Assembly: GCA_016630905.1 (NCBI GenBank)
Contig: WBMQ01000010.1
Coordinates: 186,001 to 250,000, forward strand
Length of the DNA stretch: 64,000 bases
DNA from: Capillidium heterosporum
Taxonomy: Eukaryota; Entomophthoromycota; Entomophthoromycetes; Entomophthorales; Capillidiaceae
Reading direction: 5' to 3'
Shown: positions 11,718 through 24,271 of the stretch, piece by piece
Position numbering within the stretch: the first letter of the stretch is position 1
Layout of the letters: each line of letters starts with the position of its first letter
Made by a program: the position numbers and the translations under genes
Notes under the pieces: model-generated
What the model saw: only the letters and a program-made list of their open reading frames with translations
What the model was told of the DNA's origin: nothing
Database searches by the model: none

Positions 11718-12771
11718 ATGGCAGACAACAAACTTACGTTAAATATCAAGCAATCGGATGGGCAGAAGTTCACGGTTGAAACTACTCAAGATTCTACAGT
11801 TGCCCAACTCAAGGAGGAGATTTCCAAGCTGAACGAGTACCCAGCTGAACGACAACGCCTAATTTTCGCTGGTAAAGTCTTGAAGGATGAGGAGCAGCTA
11901 TCGACTTACAATTTGAAGAACGATTTGACTATCCACCTGGTCAGGAGTAACTTGAGCTCAGGTACCTAAATTTTTTTGCTTATAAACTTACCTTTTAGGT
12001 GCTAACAGAAGTGCTGCATCTTCGACACCAGCTACCCAACCTCAAACTCAAACTCAACAACCCACTACCACCCCACAGGTTGACCCTATGGCCAGTCTAT
12101 TCGGTGGGGCCATGGGCAACTTTGGTGCTCAAGGCCAAGGTTTCGGAGGTCAAGGTCAGCAGGGAGGTATGCCTAATCTGGCTGGCATGCTCAACAACCC
12201 CTTATACCAAAGTATGATGACCAGCATGCTTTCTAACCCCGAGCTGTTGACCAACATGATGCGGGAGAACCCCGACTTGAACCGGATGGGTATGACTCCT
12301 GAGCAGATTGGTGCCATGATGAGCAGCATTAACCCTGAAATGATCCGCAATATGCTATCTAATCCCCAGATGCAGAACATGATGGCCTCTATGGCCCAAG
12401 GGAACAATGGCTTCGGAGGAGGTAGCTTTGCCAATCCCTTTGGTGCCCAAAGCCAAACTCCAACTTCTCCTAACTCTAACCCCATTTCTACCCCAGCTGC
12501 CAACCCTATGGCTGAACTTATGGCCCAACTGGCTGCTGGAAATGGAACTGGTGCTGGAACTGAGGCCCAAGCCAACCCATTTGCTTCTTTTATGAACCCT
12601 GCTGCTACTCAACCACCGGCTAACCTACCACCCCCTGAGGAACGGTTCCAGGTCCAGCTGCAGCAGCTCAACGATATGGGCTTCTATGACGCCACCAAGA
12701 ACATTCGTGCCCTACTAGCTACTGGTGGCAACGTCCACGCCGCTGTTGAATATCTCTTCAGTAATCCATAG
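11718..12771 (+). CDS. DSK2: Ubiquilin/Dsk2, proteasome shuttle factor
   Basis: Ubiquitin receptor that carries polyubiquitinated clients to the proteasome. Two exons, 11718-11961 and 11999-12771, separated by a 37-nt intron, encode 338 residues. Residues about 4-76 form a ubiquitin-like domain ([20 protein letters not shown]). The middle contains Met/Asn-rich STI1 repeats ([33 protein letters not shown]). The C-terminus is a UBA domain ([27 protein letters not shown]). UBL-STI1-UBA order and length fit fungal Dsk2. The linkers are Gln/Pro/Thr- and Gly-rich. The gene looks intact and uses GC-ending codons more than the flanking DNA would suggest. Confidence 0.95.
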
Positions 12772-15308
12772 GTGGATATCTTACTTTGCTCTATTATTAA
12801 ATTAACGGCAAATTTCAGCGCGTTTGTACTAGTTCAAAGGTATTGTTTTGCTTTGTAGGTTCAAACTTTATCTTGGGGCACTTTAATTTTGTAAAGAGGT
12901 TGTATGTTAGTACCGGAGGTTTAGCCAAAGAGTTTAATAATGATTGAACCAGGTATATTGCTTCTACACATCCTACCATCTCAATAAGTTTTGTTTATTT
13001 TTATTGTCATCAAGGTAAGCTTACAACAGTTTTATTTTCTAGTTTAAGTTAGTTTGCTTATATATTCAGCTTTACTACTCTATACTTTCAACCAAAGTTT
13101 AACATGGTCTTATTAAGTTTTTCCCATCACATACCTTCTATTTTATTGTCTAGTATTAGATATTTAAAAGATCCCTTTACTCTAGCTATATATATACTAA
13201 CATCATACCTTACATCTATATTTTTATCGATCAAAGTGTTTTATATATATTAATTATTTTAAGTTTCTTTAAACTACATTATTAGATACTTTGAAGGTAT
13301 ATTGCGATATACCACTCTAAGCCGATAATATATAGATATACATTTTAGTCTATCCAGCCATTTATCTCCGACACTCATAAATAAAGTACATTTATTGAAA
13401 CTAGTATATTAAGAGCACAAGAGATCCTTATAAAAGTTACAATAACAGATATGATAGCATATAGTGGATTCTCTAACTTCTCACCTATTTAGATATACAT
13501 TGTATATTCTTGTTTTTGTAAATTAAGATTTAAGCTACTGACTTCCAAGTAACTTAGAGGAGAGAAATACGACTCATCCTTATAGTTAAGTCAATATATC
13601 AATATTATAACTAAAATTGATAGGTATACCAAGAGCAAGATATACGATAAAGTAAAACTTTGATATCGATTTGCAAATAAGAAGTGAAAAAGGTATAAAC
13701 GGAGTTAATTTGCAGGTGTTGTCAATACCATATCGTTGATAGCTGTAGCTATCTGTAAATTAATATATATATACATACCTTAACTTTGGATAACTTGCAT
13801 ACTACCAATAAATTAACATAGTGTGGTTTTCATACTATTGGTTTAAAAATAGGGGCTGATTTATCCTTTCTAAAAGGAGGATTAATTCATTTAAACTTAT
13901 ACACCTCCATTTAAGTTCACTATTGTTGATATGTACTTTGTCTATCTTTCATCTGTATCGACACCATAAAATAGGATGTCCCTTTAATAAACCGGAAAGG
14001 GAAATGTATGTATGAGCTAATACCCCAACTTTTCAAGCTTAAATATATAACCATGTTCTATTCCATCGGTGCCTTTATCTTGTCTGGTATTTAAAGTAGT
14101 TTGGATGCCTATTTGACTGATACAATTAAGGATCTTCACCTTCTAAAGTCTTTGCCATCCACCTACCAAAGTTAGTTGGACTACTACCCTATGGTATGTA
14201 TATAAGATGTATTTAGGTGATCTGATTGACCCCATCTTTATGCTTTTAAAATTCGTATAATTTTAAGGTTATCGATTTTCTTGAGGCTCTATAACATATA
14301 AAGAATCATCATGTTTGTCTATAGGATCTTGGTTTGTTTCATGATGCTTAAAGTTAACTTCTGAGTGGATTAAGTGTTTTGTAAACATTTTCAAGTGCAA
14401 AGAGAGATTGGAAAGCCAACTTGAATGAATGTAGCTTCACTTGCAAAATTTTGAAGCGTCATCAACTATTTGAACGGAGGGAAACTGCCTAATATGTCTA
14501 GTGGTTAACAGTAAAGTTGTCTTGAGCAGAAAACGTTCGTTTTCATACTGTCAAGCCATTTCATAATGCTAAAATTAGTGGGACTTGCTTAAATGCCAGC
14601 ATAATTAATTAAGTTGCCCAGTAAAGTAGTTCCATATATCCGATGCATGTGCCGTTTTAAGATATATATCGGCGTCTAGCTACAATTTAGCAAGTAGGTG
14701 TCCATCCCAAAGGAGTAACTGGAATTCATACCACTGTAGATCAATTTCACTTCAATACTAAACCGTTGTCTTACCGATTAGCTAATTGATAATTAGTCGG
14801 AGGAATTTACATGGAACAACATTCAGCCGAGCCAACCAATGATTCTATAGCCAACTTATACTCCACAAGCATAATCGTTTAGGCCAATAACATGACTATT
14901 CTTATGAATGTCCAAGCATCTGCAGGTTATTCCTTTTCACCCGCAATATACTAAATTGACCAATGACCTCTTATTCCAAATTTATAAATCGGTCACAATT
15001 ACGCACCCCCGTTCAATTTAGGGATGCCTAAAGTAGAAGATGGCTGAGCTAAGTGGAGTTCATTGGAGAAATGACAAAATTCAATCAATGATAAAACTCC
15101 AGATTGAGGGTAGTAGGGGTTTCGTTTTAGGAGGTTCTAATCCAATTTGACTTAACTTATGTTATTGGCTAGCCCAATCGATCCAAATTGGATTCCGGAA
15201 TGCAAAAGTTTGGCTATAAATAGTGGGCCAAGTCCAACTTTTCTTTTCAATTCCAAAGGTTCAAAATTTAAGCGTTCCTCAATTTATATATCCACAACTA
15301 CAAACATT
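12772..15308. other. Long intergenic region
   Basis: About 2.5 kb of AT-rich DNA with many short TATATA runs. I found no conserved domain, tRNA-like cloverleaf or terminal repeats. A TATA box near its right end is listed separately. Confidence 0.5.
15215..15222 (+). promoter_or_regulatory. TATA box upstream of small unknown gene
   Basis: TATAAATA 94 bases before the ATG at 15309. It lies inside the longer open frame that begins at 15159, and this decides against the upstream start. Confidence 0.5.
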
Positions 15309-15650
15309 ATGTCTCAATTTCAGATGCAAGCCCAGTTGACTTCGACCAAGTACTTGAACAAACCCCTGCTGGGATGCATGGACCAAAAGCCTGTCAAGTT
15401 CGTGAACCGGGCCCACAAGCTGAAGCACGACAGTGAGCTATTGAAGCAAGCTGATGAGACATGGCTGCCTACTACCTTGCCTAGTAGTAAGCCACGCCTA
15501 CCTAGCTTTAGTCCGCTGAAGACGGTTGCTAGCGCTACCGACTACTCTTGTAAGCGGAAGCAGCTGGAGGACGACAGCTTGGCAACAATAACAAAGAGGA
15601 TGTGCGGGCAACCCCACTTCTTCCAGACCTTTACTTTGAACTTCCAATGA
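15309..15650 (+). CDS. Small basic protein of unknown function
   Basis: 113 residues beginning MSQFQMQAQL. An in-frame ATG exists at 15159, but a TATA box lies between the two, so 15309 is the likelier start. The product has no signal peptide or membrane segment. It contains clusters of Lys/Arg (NRAHKLKH, CKRKQLEDD) and Ser-Pro/Pro-Ser elements (PSSKPRLPSFSPLK), which suggests a disordered, possibly nuclear or phosphorylated protein. I recognise no family. Codon use is GC-rich at third positions compared with the AT-rich flanks, which argues that it is a real gene. An AATAAA occurs at 15795-15800. Confidence 0.6.
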   Translation: MSQFQMQAQLTSTKYLNKPLLGCMDQKPVKFVNRAHKLKHDSELLKQADETWLPTTLPSSKPRLPSFSPLKTVASATDYSCKRKQLEDDSLATITKRMCGQPHFFQTFTLNFQ

Positions 15651-17268
15651 CCTTCTACCTACTATAGTTAGTTGTAGGTGGAGCTAGTCCTAGGACCAAC
15701 CTCTTACTAACCTTTGCTTTACGTTGCTTATGCGGCGCCTGTCCTGATCTGATCGTTGTATATAACAAAACGCATCCCGTTCTATTTAACAAGAAATAAA
15801 TGTATTTGAGTTTCTTACCATCTGTAACTGTTCTATGGCTTTGTATATAGTTTTAAACTATTGTTATAATTCATTTAACTTTTTATATAAGCTGGACAAA
15901 TGTAACAGCCATCAATACTTTCAAGAAATAACAGATTCTACACCCAAACTATCCATTTTTACAATGTAGTTTTGGTATAATCCTTTGATGGCGTCCATTT
16001 AACAGATTTCAAACCTAATTCAACTTTACCACTAAAATGCACTTAGCTATATCAAGTAAAGTAAACAAATACGCTGAAACGGATTACCGTTTTACAGTAA
16101 TGAAGATAGCTATGAGTATAAGACAACTGTAAATAATCTACAATAGATCTCAGATACTTTGCAAATTTTCGGTAGATGGCAATTAAAAATCTACCACCTT
16201 ATAAAGATAGCGATATAAATTGAATGGGTGCTATATGAACTTTGAGTATCACCAATTGTGGTTTGGCTTGATGGTAAGCTACTATTTATTACGATAGGTT
16301 TCTAAACTACAATTTGATATAGACAGATATGGGAAGCTGAATGAATTTAATTTAAAGTTAATACATTAATTTTACATATGTAGGATCAACTTTTCTTGAG
16401 TATAATTTTATGATTATTACGATAGTATATCAAATTATAACAGTACGGTTTACTTCACTATAAAGTATAAGTTTCCAGCATCGTTTAATAGCATAGAGTA
16501 GAAACCTTTGAAAATTCATTATATAATCGATAGAAAAAAGCATTTACTATATCACAAAGGTCCTCAGCATTGTTCTATTTTCCTTTTAAATGCATTTGTT
16601 GTTACTCTAGATCAGAACTTGAACAAGTTTAAGAGAGAGCTACCTTCAAATATGATACCTTTTACATAAAAGAATTTCGATCGAAAATCAGGTATCCCTA
16701 CTAAAAATTACTATTGATATTCGAATATAACATGGGCTTGGCATCTTTTACAGGTTGATAATAAATGGCAAATATATTTGCCTATAAGAGGAACGATGGT
16801 AAAAACTAATGAAGTTTAAAAAAAGGCTGGGAATCCTTTGATATGAATGCCACAAAAATTAGATGTCTGTATAGAAAAATAGACAGGATGCAATATAAAT
16901 CCATTTTTTGCAAATTATACCACCGTTTCTTCAAACAAGTAGAGCTCTCATATAGTTTATAGAGTCGTATATGCAAAGCTTAGTTACCCCATTTGACTAC
17001 CTTCCATCACGCTAATAAATTATGATACCAACAGTACAATCCATACTTTTGGACCCTCTCTTATATAATTATAGGCATCTCATAAAACTTTGGTACTTTT
17101 ACTATCGAAAAACTATTAAATGCATATTACTTTACTGATATAGAAATGCAAAAATTAACATAGAAATAAAACTGTTTAATTACAAATGATAGATCTGGAT
17201 TAATTAGAAATTTTGTATAGGCAGATCTACCACCAACGAGCTATTTGAACATACAAAACTTGTACAAA
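15651..17268. other. Intergenic, convergent
   Basis: AT-rich spacer between the 3' end of the small gene (+) and the 3' end of the kinase gene (-). No polo-box coding sequence or other conserved segment was seen here. Confidence 0.55.
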
Positions 17269-18443
17269 CTATTGGGATGCAGACTGTTGGAAGAAAGGAT
17301 GGGATAAGATGACTTCGAAGCTGGGTCGATTTTCTATATACATATATAAGTCATGGTATATATATACTCAAATTTACCTGGGTAGAAGTTGAGTAGGCTC
17401 AGAATCAAATCTTTGGCGACTTCCGAAATGGGTGATGTATCAGGAAAGTCTATAGAACCGTCCTGAATTTTACTTCAACGATGGGAAGTTAGTCGAGATG
17501 TCAAGATGATAGGTACCTGATAACCTCCTTGAAATCCTTGGTGTGAAATGGTGGTGTGCCTACTAGTAATGTATACCTGTCAAAACAAAAATATCTTAGT
17601 TTCTAGTGTTATTTTAGAATGAAGAATTTACAGTATTATACCAACCGACCAGATATCGGTTTGGTAGCTGTGGCCTTGCCGTTTAGCTAGAACTTCGGGA
17701 GCGATATAGTTGAGGGTGCCACACATCGTACTAAAATTTTATCAACTTTAAATATTGTAAAGTTTATATATCTTACTTTTTGCGAGGTCGAATAGTATCG
17801 ACTTTCTTAGCAAAGCCAAAGTCTCCCAACTTGATTCGGTAGTCTTCTGTCACCATCAAGTTGCTCAACTTCAAATCACGGTGGATAACCTTTTCGTTGT
17901 GGCAATGTTGGACTGCTTGGACAATTTGATAAAAGTACTGGCTTGCTTCCGACTCTTCGAGTCTACCTTTGACCTTCAAAAGTTCTTTGAGGGAACGTAA
18001 CGTACACAACTCCAAGATAATATAGATGAACTGTTTGTCGGTGAAGTAGTAGTAGATTTTGACTATGTTGTCGTGCTTGAGACTGCCTTGTAATTTCAGC
18101 TCCTGACGTAACTATATATTCGTTTAATACTACGTTAAAGTTAGAAGTGGTAAGTATATTACCCTTTCCCTAAACAACTTAGTGGCCAATCTACTTTTAT
18201 CGATCAGCTTGCAGCAGTACAGTTTGTTGGACTTCAAGTCGCGCACTTGGTAGCATCTGGAAAAGGCTCCCTACTCGCCAAAATTATACATATGTTAAAT
18301 TGATGAGGGAAATTGAACAAAGTTACCTCACCTAAAGTTGGACCAAACTGAAATACCCTACCGTTCTTCTTATCTTCAACTACGCTTTCCAATTTCGGCC
18401 AGTTTATGGTTGGGTCATTCTTTCTATCGTTCGCTTTTAGCAT
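17269..18443 (-). CDS. Polo-type Ser/Thr protein kinase, kinase domain only
   Basis: Seven exons on the minus strand, all phases consistent: 18443-18327, 18270-18163, 18111-17777, 17730-17632, 17576-17517, 17472-17378, 17333-17269. They give 292 residues. Kinase landmarks are complete: glycine loop [12 protein letters not shown], catalytic Lys in [20 protein letters not shown] in LGDFGFAKK, and activation segment [17 protein letters not shown]. The RKKT-CGT segment and the short N-terminal extension are typical of polo-like kinases, whose T-loop Thr is phosphorylated in mitosis. The protein ends with [10 protein letters not shown] immediately after the kinase fold, so polo-box domains that normally target these kinases are absent. 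No polo-box coding follows in 15651-17268. It may be a divergent paralogue or a kinase of another family with a polo-like T-loop. Confidence 0.85.
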
Positions 18444-19339
18444 ATTGGCTGTTGGGAAAAGAAGTTGAGTTTGGTAAGTTTCTGTTGAAATGTTTGTTTT
18501 TATCTTGACAATGTGATAGTCTTGGAATAGTTTAGGACGCTTCCCTTACATTTCTCCGTATTCTAAAATTGCATCAATTTAGCTAAATTGGCAGTAAGCT
18601 CTGTTCAACTAAGCTATACAAATGTCTATGATTAAACCTAGAAAATACTGTATAGTAAATTTGAACAATAAAGTTATTGTTTAGAGTCTGGATTGTAAAG
18701 CTAACTTTGATATACAGTTGTAAAGGAGATAAGGATGCTACAAAAGCTCCTTGTAGGTAAAAATAGCCTCTATTTGAAGGTTTGGTAGATGGATGACAAA
18801 GCCTTTGTTTTGTAGCTTTTGATGGAGTAACTATATATGGCTTTTAGAATAAAGAGCTTCGATTTTAAAGGAATGGCACATATATATAGTAGCATAATTT
18901 ACTAATATAAATTAGCACATATTTATAACTTTTCTATAGATGGAATTTTCACTACATACAGTATAGTTGATTTGGGGTAAGTATCAAAATGAACTTGAAG
19001 AGCTATGTAACTACATATTTAATAAAAAAACTACAAAATAACGTTAGAAAGAAAATAATATAACATTATAGCTGTTTCGGATCAGGGTAGACAGCAATCC
19101 TTTTACCAGAGTAGTGGTAGCTAGGTGTGGCAATAAAGCTCTTTGTCTAAATTTTGATCAGCATCAATCTACTAAAATTACGAATTGAGTGGTCTTTAAC
19201 GCATCTTGCCAACTAGTTCCAAAGTAATGAACATATTTAAGTGATTCTATAAATATACGAAAAGCAAACGAATGGCAGGCTTTTGTCGTTATTCATATCC
19301 CATATTACATCCTGAACCTTTTACAACGAGGGAAGAGCC
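18444..19339. other. Intergenic with possible coding remnant
   Basis: AT-rich. Most of it shows nothing, except two short minus-strand open segments at 19069-19250 described separately. Confidence 0.45.
19069..19250 (-). other. Possible pair of minus-strand exons, unidentified
   Basis: On the minus strand a segment reading ...KYVHYFGTSWQDALKTTQF could be spliced (GTAATT...TTTAG) to one reading TKSFIATPSYHYSGKRIAV...PKQL and a stop. The composition looks protein-like, but no upstream exon or family can be assigned. It lies directly in front of the plus-strand oxidase pseudogene, so it may be a gene relic or chance. Confidence 0.2.
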
Positions 19340-21037
19340 ATGGTAAAGTTATCCTATCTCTTTGTTTTACTTTCAATTTTGACGGTAGATGGATTCATCT
19401 ACACCTCCTACCAAGGCAAGATCGAATGCTTATCTAAAACCGACATTCAAACTCCACGAAACTTGAACGGGCTGCAGTCGATAGTCCAAAAAGCTGTCAA
19501 AACTAACACCAAGGTAAAAGTAGTAGGCAGTAGGCACTCGGTAACTGATACTATCTGTACTGAAGGTATCCCGATCCACCTTGAAAATTTCAACAAGGTG
19601 ATTCTGAACACCAATGGAACTACTACCAGTTTAGGTAGCAGTTTAGAACTTCTAGATGCTTTGGATGCCTTGCACAACTTGGGGTATGCCTTAAAACAAC
19701 TATCATCCTTCGGAGGTATTGCCCTAGGTGGAACTACAAGTCTAGGAGCTCACGGATCTTCGTTGAAGCATGCCAGTTCTATATCGAAAGTGTTAGTAAG
19801 TGTGACTTTAGTCGATGGCACGGGAAAGTTAATTAAAATTACTGATAAGGACCCGGAACTTCAATGCATTACGGGTGAATCTAGGATTGTTGGGTATAGT
19901 CGTCAAGCTGGAGGTCGAAGTGGTGCCTAGATTCAAGATGCAGATTCACAATTATAGGATCAGCGACGCCATTTTAGTTAGAACCCCGGCACAAGTTTTG
20001 GAGATGGCTAAAAGCAACAATCACTTTCAGTTCTGGTGATTCCCAACCGATCACAGTGTAGCCATCTCCAAAGGCAAATACTACGCCCCAACTGATATTG
20101 TAGAAGGAGATGCTAAGACTAACTTAGTTACTAATGTCTCACCATTCATTGCTGTAAGCACCAACATAGCTGTCGAACTAGTACAAGCCACTAACAATAC
20201 TTCTGGCAATTAAAGCTATCCAAAAGGCCAGCGAGAACGCATTTTACAAGCTGGATGCCAATTACTTGATCAGGGACCCCATATTCTAGGAAGGTAACAC
20301 TAGGAAGTACGTCAACCCAGCCGTTGGCTTTACCTACAAACTCATGACCAATCGGTGTAAAAAATGTCCATGGGACAACCCAATTCCTTTTGCTGATCAA
20401 TTACTCAAGGCTCCAATAGTTCGAGATGTCCCATTCCTACCTTTGACTAAGAAATTACCAGTCCTTATCGATGAATCAGCCTTCGCGTTGAGCATTAACA
20501 AGTTCGAAGCGGTAGTAAAGGATATCAACCAATTGTTTAGAGTATCCCATTCACTTTTTGTTTACTGGTCTGTACTTTCGATTCAGCCCAGCTTCCAAGG
20601 GACTGCTGGCCATATCTGGTGATAGAGAGACTTTCCACATAGATTGGGCCTTCCCAATGCGTAGCAATCCTTATATGGATGCACCATACGGACTGAAAGT
20701 CATGCAGGCACTAAGTCAACTTTTGATCTTCAAGCACGGGGCTAGACCACACTGGGGTAAGAACGGGTTGACTTACTTTCAAAACTCAATCATCGCAAGT
20801 GTTTACAACGAAACTTCTTTAGCTAGATTTAAGAAAGCAGCTAAAAGATTTGATCCATATGGATTATTTAGGAACCGGTTTGGCAATAGGATCTTGGCAG
20901 TTGAAGAAGATGAATTTGACATCCCTAAACGGGTCAAGCGGTGCGCCCTACAGGATTTTTGTATCTGTAACAAGGATTCTGACTGTTCTAAAGTGACGAA
21001 ATGTGGTAAGCTTATGAGTTATTCGGTCTGCAAGTAG
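19340..21037 (+). pseudogene. Secreted GulLO-type FAD oxidase, pseudogene copy 1
   Basis: Aligns along its full length with the intact paralogues at 51107 and 57010. It has a signal peptide (MVKLSYLFVLLSILTVDG), the FAD-binding GSRHS motif, GAHGSSLKH, RPHWGK and a Cys-rich tail (CALQDFCICNKDSDC). It carries at least four disabling changes. One extra base lies near 19855-19862. The second Trp codon of FQFWWFPT has become TGA at 20037-20039. There is an indel near 20200 and an in-frame TAG at 20287-20289. A further frame jump occurs near 20540. Residual similarity stays high, so inactivation is recent. Confidence 0.85.
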
Positions 21038-21942
21038 AGGTTGAATAAGTTATATTGATTTACTTTAAATAAATATGTAGCTTCGTACTAGATCGAACTT
21101 CAGGAATTAAGTAGTAGATTTTACCTAGAGGTAGGCACAAAATGGATGGACATTTACTTGAGTGAGCTATCCCTTTTATAAGATGATGACTAAACCTTGA
21201 AATCCAGATTTATATTGGTAGGGTGGGACTGTTTTTTGCAGATACATCCACCTTGGCCTTATGCTGTCGCTTGTCTCGAACTAACGCTGTAAATGACCTT
21301 TTTACAAAGTAAATTATGTAGTTCTATTAAGGCTGTGACAAAGTTTGTATTATTTCAACAAACTATATGATTGAACTAGATACTCTGAATTAGATTTAGG
21401 CAATAGTTTACCAGTCCTACATTTGAACTAAATGGCTTGTAATCGCTTCTATATAACCTTTGGTACCTTGTTCAAATAGTTTCAATTTTAAACTGAAAAG
21501 ATTAATATAATCGTATGAAACACCAAAATTTTTGAATAAATAAGATTGGTATCAAGATAAAAATATTACGGAATGCAAATTTCTGAGATGAGATTAGTAA
21601 AAAACTTTGCACTTGGTCCAATCAAAAATATACAAGTCGAGCTACTAAAGCACAAATATCGTAGAAATTGTACTATATTGCCTATCCATATTTCTTGCTA
21701 AGCATCCAATCTAGTTCGTATCAATTTATTTGATCTGAACTCTTAATCTACTTTTGTGAAATATTTCATAACTCCAAAACTTACACTAATACTACATTAT
21801 AAAATTTTCTTTTAATCAACCGTTAGCTTGGCTGGGAACTAGTAAAGATATATGTGAGATACTCCATAACTTATAAATCCACTTTTCAACATTAAATTTT
21901 TAGCATTTACCTTTGAGAGTATGTTAATAGTGAAGATTACAA
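21038..21942. other. Intergenic
   Basis: AT-rich spacer between two oxidase pseudogenes; nothing recognisable. Confidence 0.5.
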
Positions 21943-23555
21943 ATGAATCTTAACTTTGATTCTATTGTTTTGAATCATCACTATCCATACTTTCACCTAT
22001 CGATCTTATCAAGATAAAATCGAATGTAACTCCCAAAATTCAAGAGCATTAGCCAAACTACAGTCGATAGTCAACGATGTAATCAATACCAATACAAAAA
22101 TTAAGGTATTAAGTAGCTTCCATTAAATGAATGATACCATCTGTATTATTGGTACCTTAATCAACCTAAAGTATTTCAAAAAATATGATAGTTTAGCTAT
22201 AGTAGGCACCAGTATCGAACCCGTTGATGCGTTGAACTTGCTATATCATAAAGTATACACCCACTTATGAAGGTATTACGATAGGTGATGCCATAAGCTT
22301 AGGTATATATGGATCTTTGTTGAGACATATTAGCTCTCTATTCGAATATCTAATAAGTTTAATTATGATCAACAGCCAAGAGAACCTGGTCAAATTTGTT
22401 AATAAGGATCTATACTCCGATGCCCTAAAGGTAGGTTTAGGTCTCCTAGGTTTAGTTATTGAGATTGAAATTTTACCACAGTTTAAGGTGCATATAAAAA
22501 CTTATAAAGTTATTGAAAACTTCTGGGCAAATATACTTTTAAAATAGTAGATATGGCTCGTAGCCACAGCTGATTTCAATTCTGGTAGCTCCTGGCTATC
22601 AAATGGTTAATTATTTCTGAAGATACCTACTATAATTTCAATCAAAAAGTAAAAGATTTTCAATCTAATTTGATCTCAAATTTGATTCTATTTATCGTAT
22701 TCATAACCAACATCTACTTTGAACTCGCTCAATTCTTCCAAAGGTGTGCTGGGAATGTTTTATATCGATAGGAAATCTCCTGTTTGGTTTCAGAGACGGT
22801 GTTCATCGCTCCTAACAGTAAAAAGCTGACCAGCGTAGCTATAGGTTATGCCTATTGACTCATAGTCAACAAGTGCTCACAATGTTCTTGGGACGATCCC
22901 ATCTCAACTACTTTCAATCTCTTCTAAAACCCTGTATAAAAGACTTTCCATTCATATCTTCATTGATGAAAGCGGGGGTTCTACTCGATGAACCTTTCTT
23001 TGCTTTAAATATTGATAAGTTGGAAGATATATTTTATGATATGAACCAATTATTCCATAAACACCCAACTGAATTCCCGCTGATAGGCTTGCCCTTCTAA
23101 TTTAATAAGCCGTCTAAAGGGCTGTTGATTCAATTCAAAATGTGTGAGACCTTCAGTGTGGAGTGGACTTTCCCATGTGCTGGAGCCCTTATACTACTGT
23201 ATCTTACGCTCTAGATGTCATGCAGGCTCTGATCCAAATGCTAGTGCTCAAACATAGGGGATGATTTTACTGAAGTAATAATAGCCTATCACTTCTTCAC
23301 TGACTCCATATTAAAGGAAAACTACAACATTAGCTTTTTAATAATGTTTAAAAAGCTACTATATGGTACGATCTTAACTACCTATTTGAAAATAGATTGG
23401 TGACTGTATATTGAGTACCAACCGAAATATCCTTAGACTCTTCAATAAAGTTCAACATTGTGCTGTAAAAGATCACTATATATGCTCCAAGGACTTTAAT
23501 TATATCTATTTATATAGCTGTAGGGGATACTAAGAGCTACTCGATATGTAACTTG
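21943..23555 (+). pseudogene. Heavily decayed GulLO-type FAD oxidase, copy 2
   Basis: Short blocks in shifting frames match the family in order. They include a leader followed by YRSYQDKIECN-like sequence, a block with IVNDVINTNTKIKV, the GDAISLGIYGSLLRH region, and VGLGLLGLVIEIEI with LPQFKVHI. Later come DEPFFALNIDKLEDI with YDMNQLFHKHPTEFPLIGL, and a Cys-rich tail. Many stops and indels interrupt these blocks, and HWGK is lost. This copy is much older than copy 1. Confidence 0.75.
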
Positions 23556-24271
23556 AAGGAAATATTCGAGTGAGAAGGGCTCCATATTCTATAGTTTAAA
23601 CTCCATGTGGTGCTACCTATTCGTATGTATTTTAGAAAAGTCTTGACAAACTTTAATTTTTTGAAATTATCAGACCACTAATTGAATATAAACTAATAGA
23701 TATATATAGTAGATTTATGCTTTAGTAAGCTATTTTTTAATGTCTTGAAGGGCTTGGATTCTAATATTTGTATATCTATACTTTGATAGAATTTAAGTAT
23801 AACTGATATGCTGAGACATTAAGTTTTTTGTAAAATTTTCAAAGTCGGTACAAGTTCATTATATTTATCTTTCGTCTACCATCCACTTGTACTTTTTAAG
23901 AAAACTATATTTTCTGCTTTATGAGAGCTTTAAAGGCTCATCCTATCTACAGATGAGTGCTAAACTTACTGTTGAAAATCATCTATATGGATCCAACATT
24001 ATCTATCTATTTGAAAGCTGCGCCCTTGAACCAAGTTCAAAAGCGTATTGAACTGCTATAGATGTTATTTATGTAATACCTTTAAATACATCGACACAGC
24101 TAAACTTATGATATATATCATTGTGATTCACCGTATTACTAGAGTATCATTATCAGGTACCATATTAAATATAAAAGCCATCAACTATAGAGGCAAAAAA
24201 ATTTATTAGGTAAACCAATCCAATTCAACATTATGTAAGCTTCAATTCCAATGCTTTGATATCTTTCTACC
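23556..24271. other. Intergenic
   Basis: AT-rich, convergent spacer between oxidase copies 2 (+) and 3 (-). No signal seen. Confidence 0.5.

Noticed and set aside
12156-12575. 139-residue minus-strand open frame within Dsk2
   Set aside because: Antisense to the Met/Asn-rich STI1 region, whose composition creates long reverse frames.
13180-13350. TATATA-rich stretches as origin or centromere-like elements
   Set aside because: Similar AT runs occur in almost every spacer of this window, so nothing distinguishes them.
15159-15308. Longer N-terminus for the small gene
   Set aside because: The extension spans a TATA box and is AT-rich; the ATG at 15309 fits the promoter distance seen for other genes.
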